This document shows positions 11,876 to 25,036 of a stretch of DNA of 64,000 nt, piece after piece (position 1 is the first letter of the stretch; each line of letters starts with the position of its first letter). The notes beneath the pieces were generated by a model that was not told where the DNA came from, searched no databases, and was given only the letters and a program-made list of their open reading frames with translations. Source of the DNA: Bryum argenteum (lineage: Eukaryota; Streptophyta; Bryopsida; Bryales; Bryaceae); contig CM073323.1 of NCBI GenBank assembly GCA_037043015.1, positions 17,617,758-17,681,757 of the forward strand. Reading direction: 5' to 3'. The translations under genes were made by a program, and so were the position numbers.

Positions 11876-13172
11876 CTCTTGTATGGCCTTGGATAGATTT
11901 AATTCATAGATACAATTCAATAAAATTGTCACAGATGAAATTAAAAACAAGCTTTTTAGAATTTAACCATACAAATTTGCAATAAACTTGGTGTACATCA
12001 ATCTCAGTCACAAGGCCTCTTAATGCGAGATTACAACGTACTAGTATTTAAAGAAGAGAACCGAATTTAATATTTTCACGTTGAGCTTGGAATCCTACTT
12101 ATTAACCTACTTCAATAAAAATTCTCCAAGTAGGAAGTACACCTTCATCTCAAGATCACCTTTGTAAAAAAAACAAAATTTACGAACAATTAGAATAGTA
12201 CGCAAGCAATAGTGATAACCATCCCAAAATTTACGAACAACAAAGGTTCAAAACTAGATCTTGCAGAAGAATGAACGACATCTTCATCACATTTTCCATT
12301 CGATAGATATTCTTCCCATAAACGCTATATCTGAATAGGAATCCAACGGAACAAATGAAGTTTCAATCTCCAACCCCCCTAGCTGAAGGAGATACAACTC
12401 TTCAGGAACCATGTATTTTAAATAAAATCTTTTTGTCTTTGAAACATAACCCTTAAACGCCCATGGGGTGTGAAACGGGCAGCCCAAAATTGGATCACAA
12501 CATTTTTTGGACTTGGGCATCATGAATAGTGCACTTTTTGAACAAGGGCATCATGAATGCACCAATCAATGATGAGCTTGCAACCTCGTACAAGGTTATG
12601 TACAACCCCAACCTCGCTACCACAATCCTTCCAAAGCACAAAATCACTCATACAAATTGTGATTTGAATTGTAAAATTTCACTTTTTGAATGCATCACAA
12701 GAAGGTGACCAGTTTGACATCAAAATATAAGTGAAAAGTTGAGTACAGTGAGAGCTACATGGAAGATTCTGTTGGAAGGTGACCCCTCGGGTCACCTTGG
12801 GCGTTTAAGGGATAATTGTAAATCCAATACAAAAATTTTATTCCGAAAAAATATCTTTCAACTAAAACATTGTTGGAATATAGTTTAAGATCATCACTCA
12901 TGAAAGAAAATCATGTCCAATTGGATTTCTCAAAATTGGCTAGAAATGGTAAAATATGTCTCATGTTTGAAAGTTCCAAATTAAAAGCTGACTTCACTAA
13001 AATGTATGCCATAAATTCACTCCATATTTGGATGAAACTCCGATTTTCACCACACAATGTAGACTTGATTTGGAATCCAACCCAATAAATATGGTCAAAA
13101 ACAAACTTCTGATGATGAAGTTGTGACTCTACAAAGTTCCAACTTTTCATCAAAACTATAGCACTTTAGGGG
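11876..13172. mobile_element. TTAA-flanked element, family 2, carrying a nested insertion
   Basis: The flanks are TTAA at 11872-11875 and 13173-13176. The left end is degenerate (CTCTTGTATGGCC) and the right end reads CACTTTAGGGG. Interior landmarks match the copies at 37077-38084 and 47139-48111, for example ACTAAAATGYATGCCAT and TTTCACCACACAA. Without the inserted 362-bp element and its 4-bp duplication it is ~931 bp, close to the 973 and 1008 bp of the other copies. It has no coding capacity. Confidence 0.72.
12450..12811. mobile_element. 362-bp MITE with WTAA target duplication, copy 1 (nested)
   Basis: The ends are CCCTTAAACGCCC and GGGCGTTTAAGGG, a perfect 13-bp inverted repeat. It is flanked by ATAA at 12446-12449 and 12812-12815. 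Removing the element and one ATAA gives GAAACATAATTGTAAATCC, which lines up with GAAACATCATTGCAAAGCC in the uninterrupted copy at 47139-48111. That shows it inserted after the host element did. A near-identical copy is at 28872-29232. Confidence 0.88.
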
Positions 13173-13176
13173 TTAA

Positions 13177-14061
13177 CTACTACATAACGTTTTGAAGAAA
13201 CTACTTTCATCATGGTTTTAATGTCAGATTTTGTCTCCTATATTTCAAAGCAATCATAACATTTTGTTTTTAAAAGCATCCCCCACATGAAATACACAAA
13301 GTTAGGAAATTAAATCTATATTAACTCTCCGATTTTGGAGGCTTTAGCGCATGTCCATTCTATTGGCTGGGGCCTTTAGCCTTGGCAGGCTAGATTCCGA
13401 CGGAACGTGATGATTTCGTCGGGAATACGGACGAACGAAATCGCATAGCTGACTCTAGTAACTTAATAGACGAGCATCTGCGTGGCGGACGCGCTTTCGT
13501 TCTCGAAACCTGGATCATTAGTTCGCCGCCCTTCATTCGAGGTCGAATGTTTCCTCATTTGGAGCTTTGGGTCCAAATTCTGAGCAATAGCAGTCAGACA
13601 ATGATCCAAAATTAGATTTCGAACTTGACGCCCTTGGATCATCCGACCGATAAATCTCAGAGTCAAGAGAGTTACTTACCGTCACTTCTGCGAGGCGGGA
13701 TTGATACAGTAGCCCGTTATTTGAATGCGCTCATCATAAACTACACTTTCAATCTACGAAAAGATCGGAGTTACCGTTCGCTTGGACTATTTTCAATCAC
13801 ATGGGTCTTCGCTTTCATGCATCGACCACCGATATTCAAATTCAAGCTAGCGCCAGCGAGCTAGAACAACTTTGAATGGTAGATGATCGTGAATGTTCAT
13901 CAATGCAGGTCCTCCAAACTTCTGGTAATGCACGCTAGCTTCCAAGAGTTCAGGCGGCGTGTTTTTTTGTATGGATTCGGAGTTTCAGTTAGGGAAGCGT
14001 GTGAGGATTACGATGAATTCGTAGTAGGCGGCTTTCCGATCAGGTGGGACACGACCAGGCA
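13177..14061. other. Upstream region of the kinesin gene
   Basis: This stretch lies between the TTAA element and the kinesin start. It becomes less AT-rich from about 13330, as expected for a promoter and 5' UTR. No coding gene is supported: the short frames at 13463-13666 and 13625-13864 lack family features. Confidence 0.4.
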
Positions 14062-17000
14062 ATGAATCCTCTGCGCTTGTTTTCGAAGGTGGCGGCGTCG
14101 TCACCCAAGAAGCTGACGTTCGACAATGTTGGATCTGTGCTACCGCCGGTTGAGGTCTCAGATCCAGTGACTCCGGAGGATGTGAAGACGACGACACCGG
14201 CGACGACGCGGAAACGGAACCAGCAGTCATCGCCAGTCGCGTCGGAGTCGGGGTCGCCACCGAAGATCCCAACGCCGGGACGTTTGGGAAAGTCGAAGAC
14301 TACTACGCCGCGAGGATCTAGTGGTAGCAATAGTACTGGCAAGCTTGGGGGTCATCATCACCATCGCCGCTCGCTCAGCAACTTGCCGAGACTGGACAAT
14401 GGTGCTAGCAGCACCAGCAGCACTGGTTCCGACTTCACTGCCCCAGCAGCTCGCACTCTGCGTCAATCCGCTTCGTTTTCCGGCATTTCGGTTCCGCGTG
14501 CCAGTGGTGGTCGACCTCCAACCAGCGGAGACATGAGTTCCAGCCCGCTCTTCAACACCGTCGCCACCCCTCGTAGCGCTGGAAAGTCCGTGCGCTACGC
14601 CAACTCCAAGCCCACCAAGAGTGTCGCCAATGGCTATGGCGATGAACCTCGCATTGAGTTAAAGGAGGATCCCATGTTCTGGATGGACCACAGCGTGCAG
14701 GTAGCTGAATCTTCTCACCCTCCCCCAAGCTCCGAATCTCCATAAATCTCGAGTCCGTTCTCTGAATTTTGTACACAATGCTTCTTGGAAAGAGGTACAA
14801 TAGCTCTTGAAGCTACAAAAGCTCAAGGCATTTCGCATATGTATCATTCTCGAATAGTCTGAATTTTCTCATCAACGAGGTATCCCTCCTTGAAGAGATG
14901 GTATGCATCCGCATATCCTCATCTGGAACCCTGCTGCTGAAAGCATGAGCTCGTGTTGATCAGCGTACGGGTCCAGAGCATGGATCGTCAAAGTGGAGGC
15001 GGTCTAAAAGGCCGGTGTCTTGTTGCAGGTATTGATTCGGGCGCGTCCGCTGAGTGGGGCGGAGGTAGCGCGGCATGGAGTGGGGCGATGCGTGCGTCAG
15101 GAGAACGCGCACACGGTTTCGTGGCTGGGGCAGCCGGAGACGAGGTTTACGTTCGACCATGTGGCGGGGGAATTTGTGACGCAGGAAGAGCTCTTTCGCG
15201 TTGCCGGCTTACCCATGGTGGACAATTGCATGGCAGGATACAACAGTTGCATGTTCGCGTATGGCCAGACTGGGAGTGGCAAAACGCACACCATGTTGGG
15301 CGACCTTGGCGAAATTGACGCCCAATCGAATGAGAATCGCGGTATGACCCCACGCGTCTTCGAGTACCTGTTCGCCAAAATCTTCAAGGTACACTCTCAT
15401 TCCCAGGGTTTAAGGTTTTCTCTGGCAATGATGCTATTGAACCTTATACCCTAAACCCCGGCTCGCCGGTGATGCAGGAAGAAGAAGCCCAGCAACATGC
15501 TAAGCTGAAGTACAAGTGCACCTGCTCTTTCTTAGAGCTCTACAATGAGCAAATCTCCGATTTGTTGGAGCCGTCGTCCACAAATTTGCAAATGCGCGAG
15601 GATCTGAACAAAGGAGTCTACGTTGAAGGTTTATTAGAAGTCGAAGTGCAAAATGTTCAAGATGTTCTCCATCTCCTTCTGCTGGTACGTGACCTGCTAC
15701 CCTCAATTACACTGTCCTTAAAGCCAAGCTGAGTTGCTTACACTAGCTCCTGGTGTTTGGTTGCAGGGTGCGACAAATCGGAAAGTGGCTGCCACGAACA
15801 TGAATCGAGAGAGCAGTCGCTCACACTGTGTCTTTACTTGCGTGATCGAAAGTCAGGTACAAAGCTGAGTATCCCTAATTACTTCTCGTTGTCAGAGCCT
15901 CGTTGGTGAGCTACTCTAATGTAGTGGACATAATGGCAGTGGGAGTGCGACTCCATGATCAACTTCCGGTTTGGTCGACTGAACCTCGTGGACTTGGCTG
16001 GTTCCGAAAGGTATGTACACCGATCAACTTACGCATCAATCACTTCGCAGTCAGAAAGATCCATCAATAACTTAGAAAATTCTCTGCAACAGGCAGAAAG
16101 CCACTGGCGCTGATGGCGAACGGTTGCGAGAAGCGGCCAGTATCAACAAGTCGTTGTCTACCCTTGGGTACGCCCCCTTCGAAACCCTACCATTTCTCGA
16201 ATCACGTTCATTCACTAACGTTACCGTGCATGTATGCAGGCTTGTGATTATGGTGCTGGTGGACGTTGCAAATGGGAAGCAGAGGCATGTCCCTTACCGC
16301 GATTCGAAGCTCACCTTCCTCCTCCAGGTACGCTTTATGATACTCTTAAGCGCGCCTACACTGCAACTTTTTGTAAGGAAGCCGGCTGAAGATGTGGCTC
16401 TCAGGATTCTCTTGGCGGCAACTCGAAAACCACCATAATCGCCAACATCAGCCCCTCCACCTGGTACTCATCGTCCTCCATATCAGGCATTATCAACGAA
16501 AAATGTAAAGATTTTCTCACCTTATTCACTTACTGTGCAGTGCTTCCTCGGAGACCCTCAGTACCCTCAAATTCGCACAACGTGCGAAGTTCATCCAGAA
16601 TAATGTAAGGTTCTATCGCCTTCTCGTTCGTTATGGATATGGGTCAACTTCTTCTTCGCTGCTGACGGGTATGTAATGTACGACCAGGCTGTAATAAACG
16701 AGGAAGCATCTGGAGATGTCCGAGGACTGCAAGAGCAAATTCAGCAGCTGAAGGTATGGATGCCTTTCTGGTCGCTCAGTTTTAATATCGTGACTGTGCT
16801 TCTGGGATGAGATCGTGTTTCTCGTTTCACAGGATGAGTTAGCGCGCATTAGAAGACAGAGCATATCAAGGGTGCCGAACGGGCGAATCTCGGACATACA
16901 TGGTGATGAGCTCAGTTCGTCGATAGAAAACAATCTCGCGGGTGCGAAAGACGGGTTCGATCCGCTAAGAAGCTCAACCGAAGGCTCGTTTTTGCCGTTT

Positions 17001-20000
17001 GCTCGAGCTGTGTTGGGCCCAACGGCTTTTAGTCACAAGGTTGGTTAGCTTCTTTCTCATCGAGCGATCACGTCTTTGTGTCAGAATGTTGCAACTAACG
17101 TGGGTGGTTCTCAGTTGAAGGCAATGGAAGTGCTGTTAGCAGACGCGTTACGAAGAGAGAAGCACCTCGAGAAAACCACCGCTGCCGAAATCGAGCATCT
17201 CACTCGCATGGTTAGCTCTTGCTTCAATCAACCCCTTGCCTTCTTTGCACTGCTTTTTTCTGACCCGTAATGTACTATCTAGGTCAAGCAGCGAGAGGAC
17301 GAGATAGGATACCACAAATCACTAAACAACCGCAAGATCCGTCGGCTGGAGGGACCTGACACTCAGGATGATCATCTTGAGGACACGAGATTGGTTGCTG
17401 AGAATCGTTACCTCCAAGATCAACTCCGTAGGTACGCATCTCTCTTCCTCTTTTAACCTCCAGTCCTCTAGAAGATTAACTTATGGAAGAGTGCGTTGTT
17501 TCGGCAGGCTTCAGGAGTACGACGCATTTGGGGAAAGAGAAACAATGATTCAAGATATCGCACACTTGCGAGAAAAAGTGTGTGCAGCATCTCACCACCC
17601 TCTTTTTATTGTTGTTGAAATCTCTGGACACTTTCCTGACTTCGTAATCTGGTTTGCAGCTACTGGAGATGTTGGACCGGAACAGTACAATGGACTCCAC
17701 TGCTCCTACCGAGGTTCGAATCTCCCCCTCAATGCACTCCTTCTGATTGGTTGCGCAACTCCAGTTCTCACCGAATGTCTTCTTTCAGAAAGCTGGAGTG
17801 GAGTCCGAACGACAATCGGCTGAGCTTCTCCGAAAGGACGTCGAATCCTATCGCAGAGACCTCTCCGAATGTCGATTGAAACTGAAAACTAGCGAGGAGT
17901 CCAACACGAGAATGTCAAGGTATAGTAACGTAGCCTCAAAGTACTATTGTTTTTTTGTTGATATCTCTGGACACTTTCCTGAGTTAGGGTGCAGATATCT
18001 TCAGCTGATCGTGTCTGTTTCATGCAGCGAGTTGGATTCGTTGCGAATGGAGCTTGAAAGCTCACGGGAGGAGTGTCAGAAACAACGACGAGAGCTGGAA
18101 ATTCTTCAGGTACGTTGTCGCATTGAACCACTCAATGAATTGTTACTTCGTACGAGCAGACTTTCTCACCGAGAGAAGCTCAACGATCACCAGGTCAAAG
18201 CTCAAGAAGTAGCAAGTTTGGAAGTAAAGCAAGCACAGCATCAACAGTTCATGTTCGAGCTGAAGACGCAGCTTCAGAAGGTAATCACTGCTTCCGAAGG
18301 TAATCACTGTTACATGTATTGTCATCGGTCAGTCCATGAGATTGCAACAGAACTCAAGTGTACTGCCGCTTCATAGAATCACAGCTCTGGAATCACAAAA
18401 AAATATGTGTCTGATAATGAATAAATGTGTAGTCTTCGAACTTGGAGCAAGTTGGGCGACTTCTGAAGGTTAAATCCTCTGTTGTTGCATTTGGCTGTGT
18501 ACGGTTCTTCCATTCTTCCAGTACTAAGAAGGGTTCTGAATCAGAGCGAAGAGAAGGCCGAGCAAGAAGCGAGCCGGCGAAGCCAGCTTGAGCTGCAGTT
18601 ACAAGTGGCTCTGCAAGAGTCCACCAATTTGCAGACCGAGCTTCAGGTATCATCGCGCTTTTTGATACAATCCAACTTGTTAGACCAGGATTCGATAATA
18701 TGCTAATTCGATAGTGTGGTGGCAGTGGACGAAAGATGCACTGGAGGAAGCGGAAGGGCTCGTGGAAACGTTGCAACGGAATGAGCCCGTCTTGGAGATT
18801 GGCGATCCAGGAGGCTCATATGAATCATTCATGATAGGGCAGTTACAGGCAGAGATCATAGAGATGCACAAAAGACTGGAGGACGAGCGGAAGCGGGGGA
18901 GAGAGCTCGAGGTGCAGATCGCCAAAGACGGTAAGGCGTGCTGTAAGGAAACGGACGTGACGACTCACATTCGCAATTTGAGCACAGACTCCTGTGACTC
19001 AACAGGCCAGCGGAGAGTGAGGCACCACGATGCCATCATGCAGTTGCAGATGGAGCTCGAAAGCCTGGACGGCGGCTCACCGGGCGCCTCCCGCGATGCT
19101 ATCAAAGGCTACAGGTGGGAGGAAGGCACTCGTGACGAGGAGGCTGAATTGAAGCACTCGGTGACGATCATGCAGCTGCAGCTCGACATGGAAACGTTGG
19201 AAGGCGCACTCGCTGAGTCCAAAGCTTCCTGTGAGATCCTGCAACAGAAATTGGAGGCAACTGAAGCCGAGTTGGAGAGAGCCCGTGCCGGTACCCCTGG
19301 CCCCGCCCTGCACGATGCTGTGATCAAGGCGACGGGAGACATGGAAAAGATGCAGGAGGCGCTGGTCGTGGCAAGAGAACACTTCAACTCGGAGAAGCAG
19401 ACGCTAGTGGCAGCTGTTGCGGATGCCGAGGAGCGTTACTCGATTGCGACGAGGGAACTCGCGGTCCGGCACGAGGAGTTGCAATCCCTGGAGGACCGCT
19501 GCCAGCGAGCTGAAGCGCGGGAGCTTGTTGTGCAGGCCGAGAGGGTGAAGCTGGAGGAAGACTTCGTGAAGCTGCAAGAGCAACAGGAGGATTGGTTCTT
19601 GGAGAAGTCGAAGCTCTTGGGCACAGTGCGCGATGCCGAAGCTCGTTGTGTGGACAAGGATAAGAAGATTCTAGACCTAGAAACGACGATGGCCAACCTG
19701 CAACCGAGATGTGCGAATGAGAGCACTCCACATGTGGGTCTTCGAGACCAGTTCTCGGCGAGGAATCCAAAGCTTGAGAAAAAGCTTGCGAATATGACAG
19801 TAGTAATGGATGAACTTACTCGTGAGAATGCACAGCTTCAACAACATTTGAATCTCTTGCGAACTGAAGCTGAAGATGCACGGAAACTAGTTTGTCAGAA
19901 AGAAGAGGAGCTTGCTCCCATGAGGAGGAGTTTGGCGGATATGGATAACCGCCTGGAACAGGAGGATAACAAAATCAATGCGCTCACGCTGTCCATCACA

Positions 20001-23000
20001 AGCTCCGGGAAGAGCTGGGGTGATCACGCTGAGAAGGAGAATGTCAGAAAATCCGGGGGCGAGCTTGTCAAGAGCACCGATCGGTCATTACGGGCGCTAC
20101 CGGAGAATCGGAAGCCTCGCCGACTGAGCGATGGTGGCGGCAGACCGAGACTACAACAAGAGACCTCGAGGGTGAGTGCGGACAGATTCACGAAGCTCGG
20201 ACGTGCCAAGGCCCTTTTGGAGAAGGAGCAGCAGCAAGAGCTCGGTGCTTCGAAAGCTGAGCTTCAGGCCGCCATGAACGAAACCGAAAGGTACAAGACC
20301 CTGGCGCAGCAATGTGAAGTCGAAATGGAGCGTCTTACGTTGTTGCTCCTGGAGACCGAGGAGCGGCACATCAAAGCGGAGCAGTCGTGGAGGGAAGAGA
20401 AATCTCACCTCCTGGCTTACCGACACGAAGCCGAATTAGAGGCCGCATCGAAGAAACTCAAACTGCCGGCCCGTATCGCCAAGATGGAACGATGGCGTCG
20501 CCAGGTTCACGAGGCGGACAGCCTCATGAGCGTCCTCGTGCAGGCAAATGAGAAGGCGAAGCAGGAGAGCTCGTTAGCCTCCAACACACTCTTGGAGGAA
20601 TTGGTGGGCTCCATTACTTTCATCAAGGAGCAGTTGGATGCCACCATGACCCACGCCGAGAACGAGATTCGTGGGCTAATGGTGGAGACTCGGCTCGTGA
20701 TATCCGAGTGTGTGAATTTCTGCAAGGCGGCGTTCGCCGAGCAAGAGACCACCATCCAGAGCCTGCAAGCAGAGCTCAGCAAAGCTCGCAAGCAGACCTG
20801 GAGCGTGCAAGCTGACCAAGGCGCCACAGTCCGCGCTTTGCAAGAGAAAGAGGAGACGATCAGGAAGCTCCTCAACGAAGTGAACCATCTGAAACAGTCG
20901 GAGTCGCGGAGCATTTCGCTCAGACAGAGCTTAACGCGGCAGAGCTTGACAAAAGAGGGCGTTGAACCAGCGTTACGAAGGTCATTCTCGTGCAAGTTGA
21001 TTGAGGAGAAAGAGATGACTCTGACCGTGCTTAAGGAGGAAACGGACTTTCTCAAGACTCTAGTCTTCACCCTGGACACAGAAAACGCTGAGTTGCAGCA
21101 GCAGATTCTCGACTTCGAGGCGGAAACCACCTCTCTCAAATCCACCATCGCCAATCTTGAGCGAGAGAACCTCAACCTCGAGCCTCGTAACACTGAGGCG
21201 GACGTGACTACGCTATTGCAGAAACTGGACGAGAGCTCTCTCCGCGTTGCGGAACTGGAATGCCAGAGGTCTGAGCTCCGTGACGAACTGCAGCGCCAGG
21301 CAGTGTCTTTCTCTGAGCTCTATGCCGAGTTGCAAAAGCAGGAAGACATGGTGCGGGTCGATAACGATAGGTGCCTGCTTGAGGCTCTCGAGCAAGAGAA
21401 GGTGGAGCTCAAGGCTATGGTGGAGCGCCTTGACGCCGAGTCCAGCGGATTGAAACAAGCCCTGCAGCAGGAGCGCATGGAACGGGAAGCAGATATTCAG
21501 AGTAAACAGGAGCTTGAAGCCGAGCGTGACAAACTGGAAGCCGATCTCAATCTCTTCATGGAGCAGCTGGAGGCCGCCCAAGCCATGGCTGACGAACGGG
21601 ACGAAGCTCGCAAGGTCTTGCTTCCATCTATGCTATGCTTATACTTCACATTATACGTATGCACCAACTCATGTGTGTCTCATCTTGTGAGCAGTTGGCT
21701 GAGCTGAGCAAGAAACGAGCTGAGGAGAAGCAGGTTGAAGTTGAAATTCTGGGAAGATCGGTCGAGGAGCTCGAAAACACAGTCTATGCACTTGAGTCCC
21801 AGGTTTGCTCAGGCCCATGATCTATACCACTTTATACAGTGATATCCTTTCTAACTATGCTCGCGTTTGGCAACAGGTGGGGCTTTTGAAAAGGGAATGC
21901 GACTCTCAGCGCTTGCTGCGAGAAGAAATGGAAAGTGAGTTGCAAGGACTGAAGAACCAGGTGTCCATAATGCATGCCGCGCTGACGGAAGCCAGCAGCA
22001 GGAGTGGTGATGAACTCGTCGAAATGAAGATGCGAAGAGAAGATGCCGAAAGGTTCGTGATGAGCTTTACATTTCCTTCATTCACCTCTTGAGCTTTCTT
22101 GACCATACGCTGATTTTTGAGTTCGCGTTCATAGGATGCTCGAGGAGAGAGAAGCTGAGATGCATCTCCTTCGCAACAAACTGGAGAAGCTCCAAATGGG
22201 AACAGAAGGATGTAAGGTTCCCGTGGAAGCAGTGCATCCTCCTCCCATCCAGCTGAAGAAGGGCAACACACGATCAGGCTCCGCCTTCGGATGCATCAAA
22301 TTGAACCACCAGGTGCACTTGGAGCTCGAGGAAGAGCGAAAAAGCTACCAACGCCGCATCCAGGAACTGGAAGATGTGCTTCAGAACCACGAAGACGAGG
22401 TCACCATGCTCCATGAGAAGCTGGCTGATGCCGAGAGCATGACCCGCGACGTCCTTCGTGTTCTTCGTGGTGTCAAAACCGACATGACCAACGTCGTGGT
22501 ACGCAAATCTGCACCCCCATTCCTCAACAAGCTTGTCTTTCTTCCATTCCTGATGTTGTGCATGTGGCGCAGACTCTTCTGGATGAACAGGAGGAGGAGG
22601 AAGGCAAGAACAATGACACTCGATCGCTCCAGAAGGTTGGTTGGTTTCATGGCGTTTCGTATATCGATTTTACATTTTGGATTTGGACTGACAAATGCAA
22701 TCATCTTTCGTGCAGGACGAGGAGATCGAACAGATCTTAACCCGCCTAAACGATTTTATTGAAGAGCGGGAGAGGTACTCTCTTACCCTTGATGCATTTT
22801 AAAAGTTGCCCAACTTGTAATCGACTCACTTCTCTCGCTGGTGACAGTTGGTTGGAGATGATCAGCAAGAAGCAGGCTGAACTCATCGCTTCACAAGCTA
22901 CCGTTGAAACGCTCCGAGAACGAGAGAAGTCACTCATGGCCGATCTAAAGAAGCTCAAGGTTCGTGAAAAATTCAATCCCAAACTCGTTTTAAAATTCGT

Positions 23001-23778
23001 TATAATACAGAGCAGCGGAACTCATTCGGTGGGTATGGACAGATTGAAAATCGAACGCAGCTGAAGAAGATCGGGCAACTGGAACAGGAGAATAAGACAC
23101 TCTCGGGACAACAGAACCTCCAGCAGCGCATCAAACACCATGCTAGAATCAAGGTACCAATCAATCTGCATGTTATTTGTGAGGTGAGTGATGGCAGTTG
23201 GCTGATGGTGTCCGGGGTGTGATTGAGCAGGACGAGAACAACACCTTGCGGGTCCAGAACAATGAACTGAGTTCGAAACTGCGACGAGCAGAGCACTTGA
23301 ATACTCGGGTGAGTGAAGAGCTGGCGAAGTACCGGACCGCGCAAGGCAAGCCGGCTGCAATAAACTTGGAAGAGGAGGAGCGCTTGCGCACGTTGTTGCA
23401 GGAAGTGAAAGAGGAGCGGGACACGGAGGCTCAGAAGCTGGCCAAGCTCTGTACGAGCGTAATCAAGGCTGCGGGACTGGTGGACGGTGACAGTCCTGCC
23501 GTGGCTCTGGAAGCCGTTGAGCACTTGAAGGATCACTTGGACACTACCCGCCAGGAGTTTGAGGACTTCAAGCTCAAGGTATTGTGCACTCTCCTCGTTC
23601 CAGTTCCAAGAAGAGCATATAAATCCGTATTCAGAGCATGCCTCAAGTTCCCGTTCTGATGAGTGTCGTTTGATCATGTGGACAGACGAGAATCCTGGGG
23701 GAACGGCAGAAATTAAACGAACTGCGAACTGCGAATTCGCCATTGCGAGGCATTGATCCCCAGTTGACACCCAGATAG
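14062..23778 (+). CDS. Kinesin-12, phragmoplast-orienting (POK-like), about 30 exons
   Basis: This gene encodes a plus-end-type microtubule motor of ~2,360 residues. Exon 1 (14062-14700, 213 residues) is a Ser/Thr/Pro-rich head ending [11 protein letters not shown], which leads directly into the motor (VLIRARPLS, exon 15029-15388). Motor landmarks are [14 protein letters not shown] (P-loop, ~residue 290), NRESSRSH (switch I), [11 protein letters not shown] (switch II, ~445) and [12 protein letters not shown] (end, ~550). The remaining ~1,800 residues are mostly coiled coil, largely in one exon (18726-21614). The last exon is 23686-23778. All borders are GT-AG; the exon near 18160-18281 is the least certain. 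The WMDH motif before the motor and the motor sequence match the POK1/POK2 branch of kinesin-12, which guides the cell plate to the division site in plants. I see no stop codon or frameshift. The ATG at 14062 is the first in frame. Confidence 0.95.
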
Positions 23779-24595
23779 CGTAACGATACTCTCAGTTTTG
23801 CAGATCTTGTGCATACGAGACCACTTTGTACAGTACAGTCGCTGTGATATATCTAATATTCCAGCTTAGGCTTGTATATTATGCAACTAGCTTTAGTTAT
23901 ATATAGTACTCGGATCATAGAAATGATCTTGTTCGTGAAACACCCATGATGAACTGTTGTTGCGGGCGAGTTCTAGGTGATGGCGAGTTCTTCGCCAGGC
24001 TCCGTGCAATAAATTCACGGTTTTTGTTCATCGTTTCTCCTCATCTCCTCCCAGAATTTGCGTAAGTAGCCTTAGTAGAGATTGCATACTCCGACGCACT
24101 CCATTCCAATGTGATATTGTGATATTGTGATCCTGATCTCGAACTAATGGCCACCCTGATGTGGTTGACTTGAATATTGGCACCTTCTTGTTCGAAGTAC
24201 ACGTTGCTGGTAACGGAAATGTGGAGAAAGGACACACTTGCAAGCCAGGTGGGTCTGTAGGCGGGAACATGGACCAGAACTTTAACTTACAAAAAACTGT
24301 CACTGTACACTTCGTGTGTGGACATCAATCGCTCTACTGTGGCTGATAGCATATGAGAGAATATGTAGCATTTGTCATGGAAATCGATTCACTCTCGAAG
24401 TGTCCGGAGGAGGTTTTCAGCACTTTCTAGATTGTAGCATCACACGGATCCGTTCGAAGTTGGAAAGATCATTCACTGCCAGTGAAGCATTTAGTACTGG
24501 TCAGTGCAATGACTCGATTGCAATGTGTGCTGGGTATATTGTGGATGTGGTGTGAGCTTGTAACGGCAGTGCTGGTGACAACATACCCGACGTCA
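23779..24595. other. Kinesin 3' region and unclassified sequence
   Basis: The first few hundred bases are the presumed kinesin 3' UTR. A 61-codon plus-strand frame at 24161-24346 has a protein-like look (VDLNIGTFLFEVHVAGNGN) but no family I recognise. It may be a relic coding exon, perhaps of an unrelated gene. The CAP-like pseudogene starts shortly after. Confidence 0.3.
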
Positions 24596-25013
24596 AGGGA
24601 TTATCTGGATCCCCACAACGCGGCGCGAGCGCACGTGAAGGTGGAACCGCTGGAGTAGAACGTGACGCTGGCGGCGTACGCGCTCAAGCATGGGCAGAAG
24701 CAGCGCGACGGGAACAAGTGCGAGATGCTGGAGCATTCGATTGCGAATGGGACAGAAGTGTATGGGGAGAATCTGTTCTGGAGCTCGATCGTGACCGTGA
24801 CGGCGGAATGGGCTGTCAAGCAATGGGCAAGCGAGGCGGAGGCTTATGACTACGACTCGAATCGCTGTGTGCCGGAGTTCGTGGAGTGCCGTCACTACAC
24901 CCAAATCGTGTGGCGCAACACCACGCAGCTAGGTTGCGCTGCCGTGACGCCGCCATCTTGATCGTCTGTGAATACTTCCCTCCTGGCAACCTTAACGGGG
25001 AACTCCCCTTCTG
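24596..25013 (+). pseudogene. PR-1 / CAP-domain protein pseudogene
   Basis: The sequence translates to a CAP (PR-1-like) domain, a family of secreted plant defence proteins. Signature pieces are YLDPHNAARAHV, NVTLAAYALKHGQ, YGENLFWSS, HYTQIVWRNTTQLGCAAVT (the CAP signature) and, in another frame, LIVCEYFPPGN. Two lesions are visible. A TAG at 24656-24658 sits where family members have Trp (PLEWN). A frameshift near 24950-24962 separates the CAP signature from the conserved CEYFPPGN tail. I find no signal peptide and no proper start codon. The gene is therefore broken. Its C-terminus runs into a 24-bp minisatellite. Confidence 0.85.
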
Positions 25014-25036
25014 ACAAAACCGACCCAAAAACCTTG

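Noticed and set aside
20507-21193. 228-codon minus-strand frame within the kinesin gene
   Set aside because: It is antisense to coiled-coil coding sequence; the Ser/Arg/Leu-rich composition is what the reverse complement of Glu/Lys/Leu codons gives.
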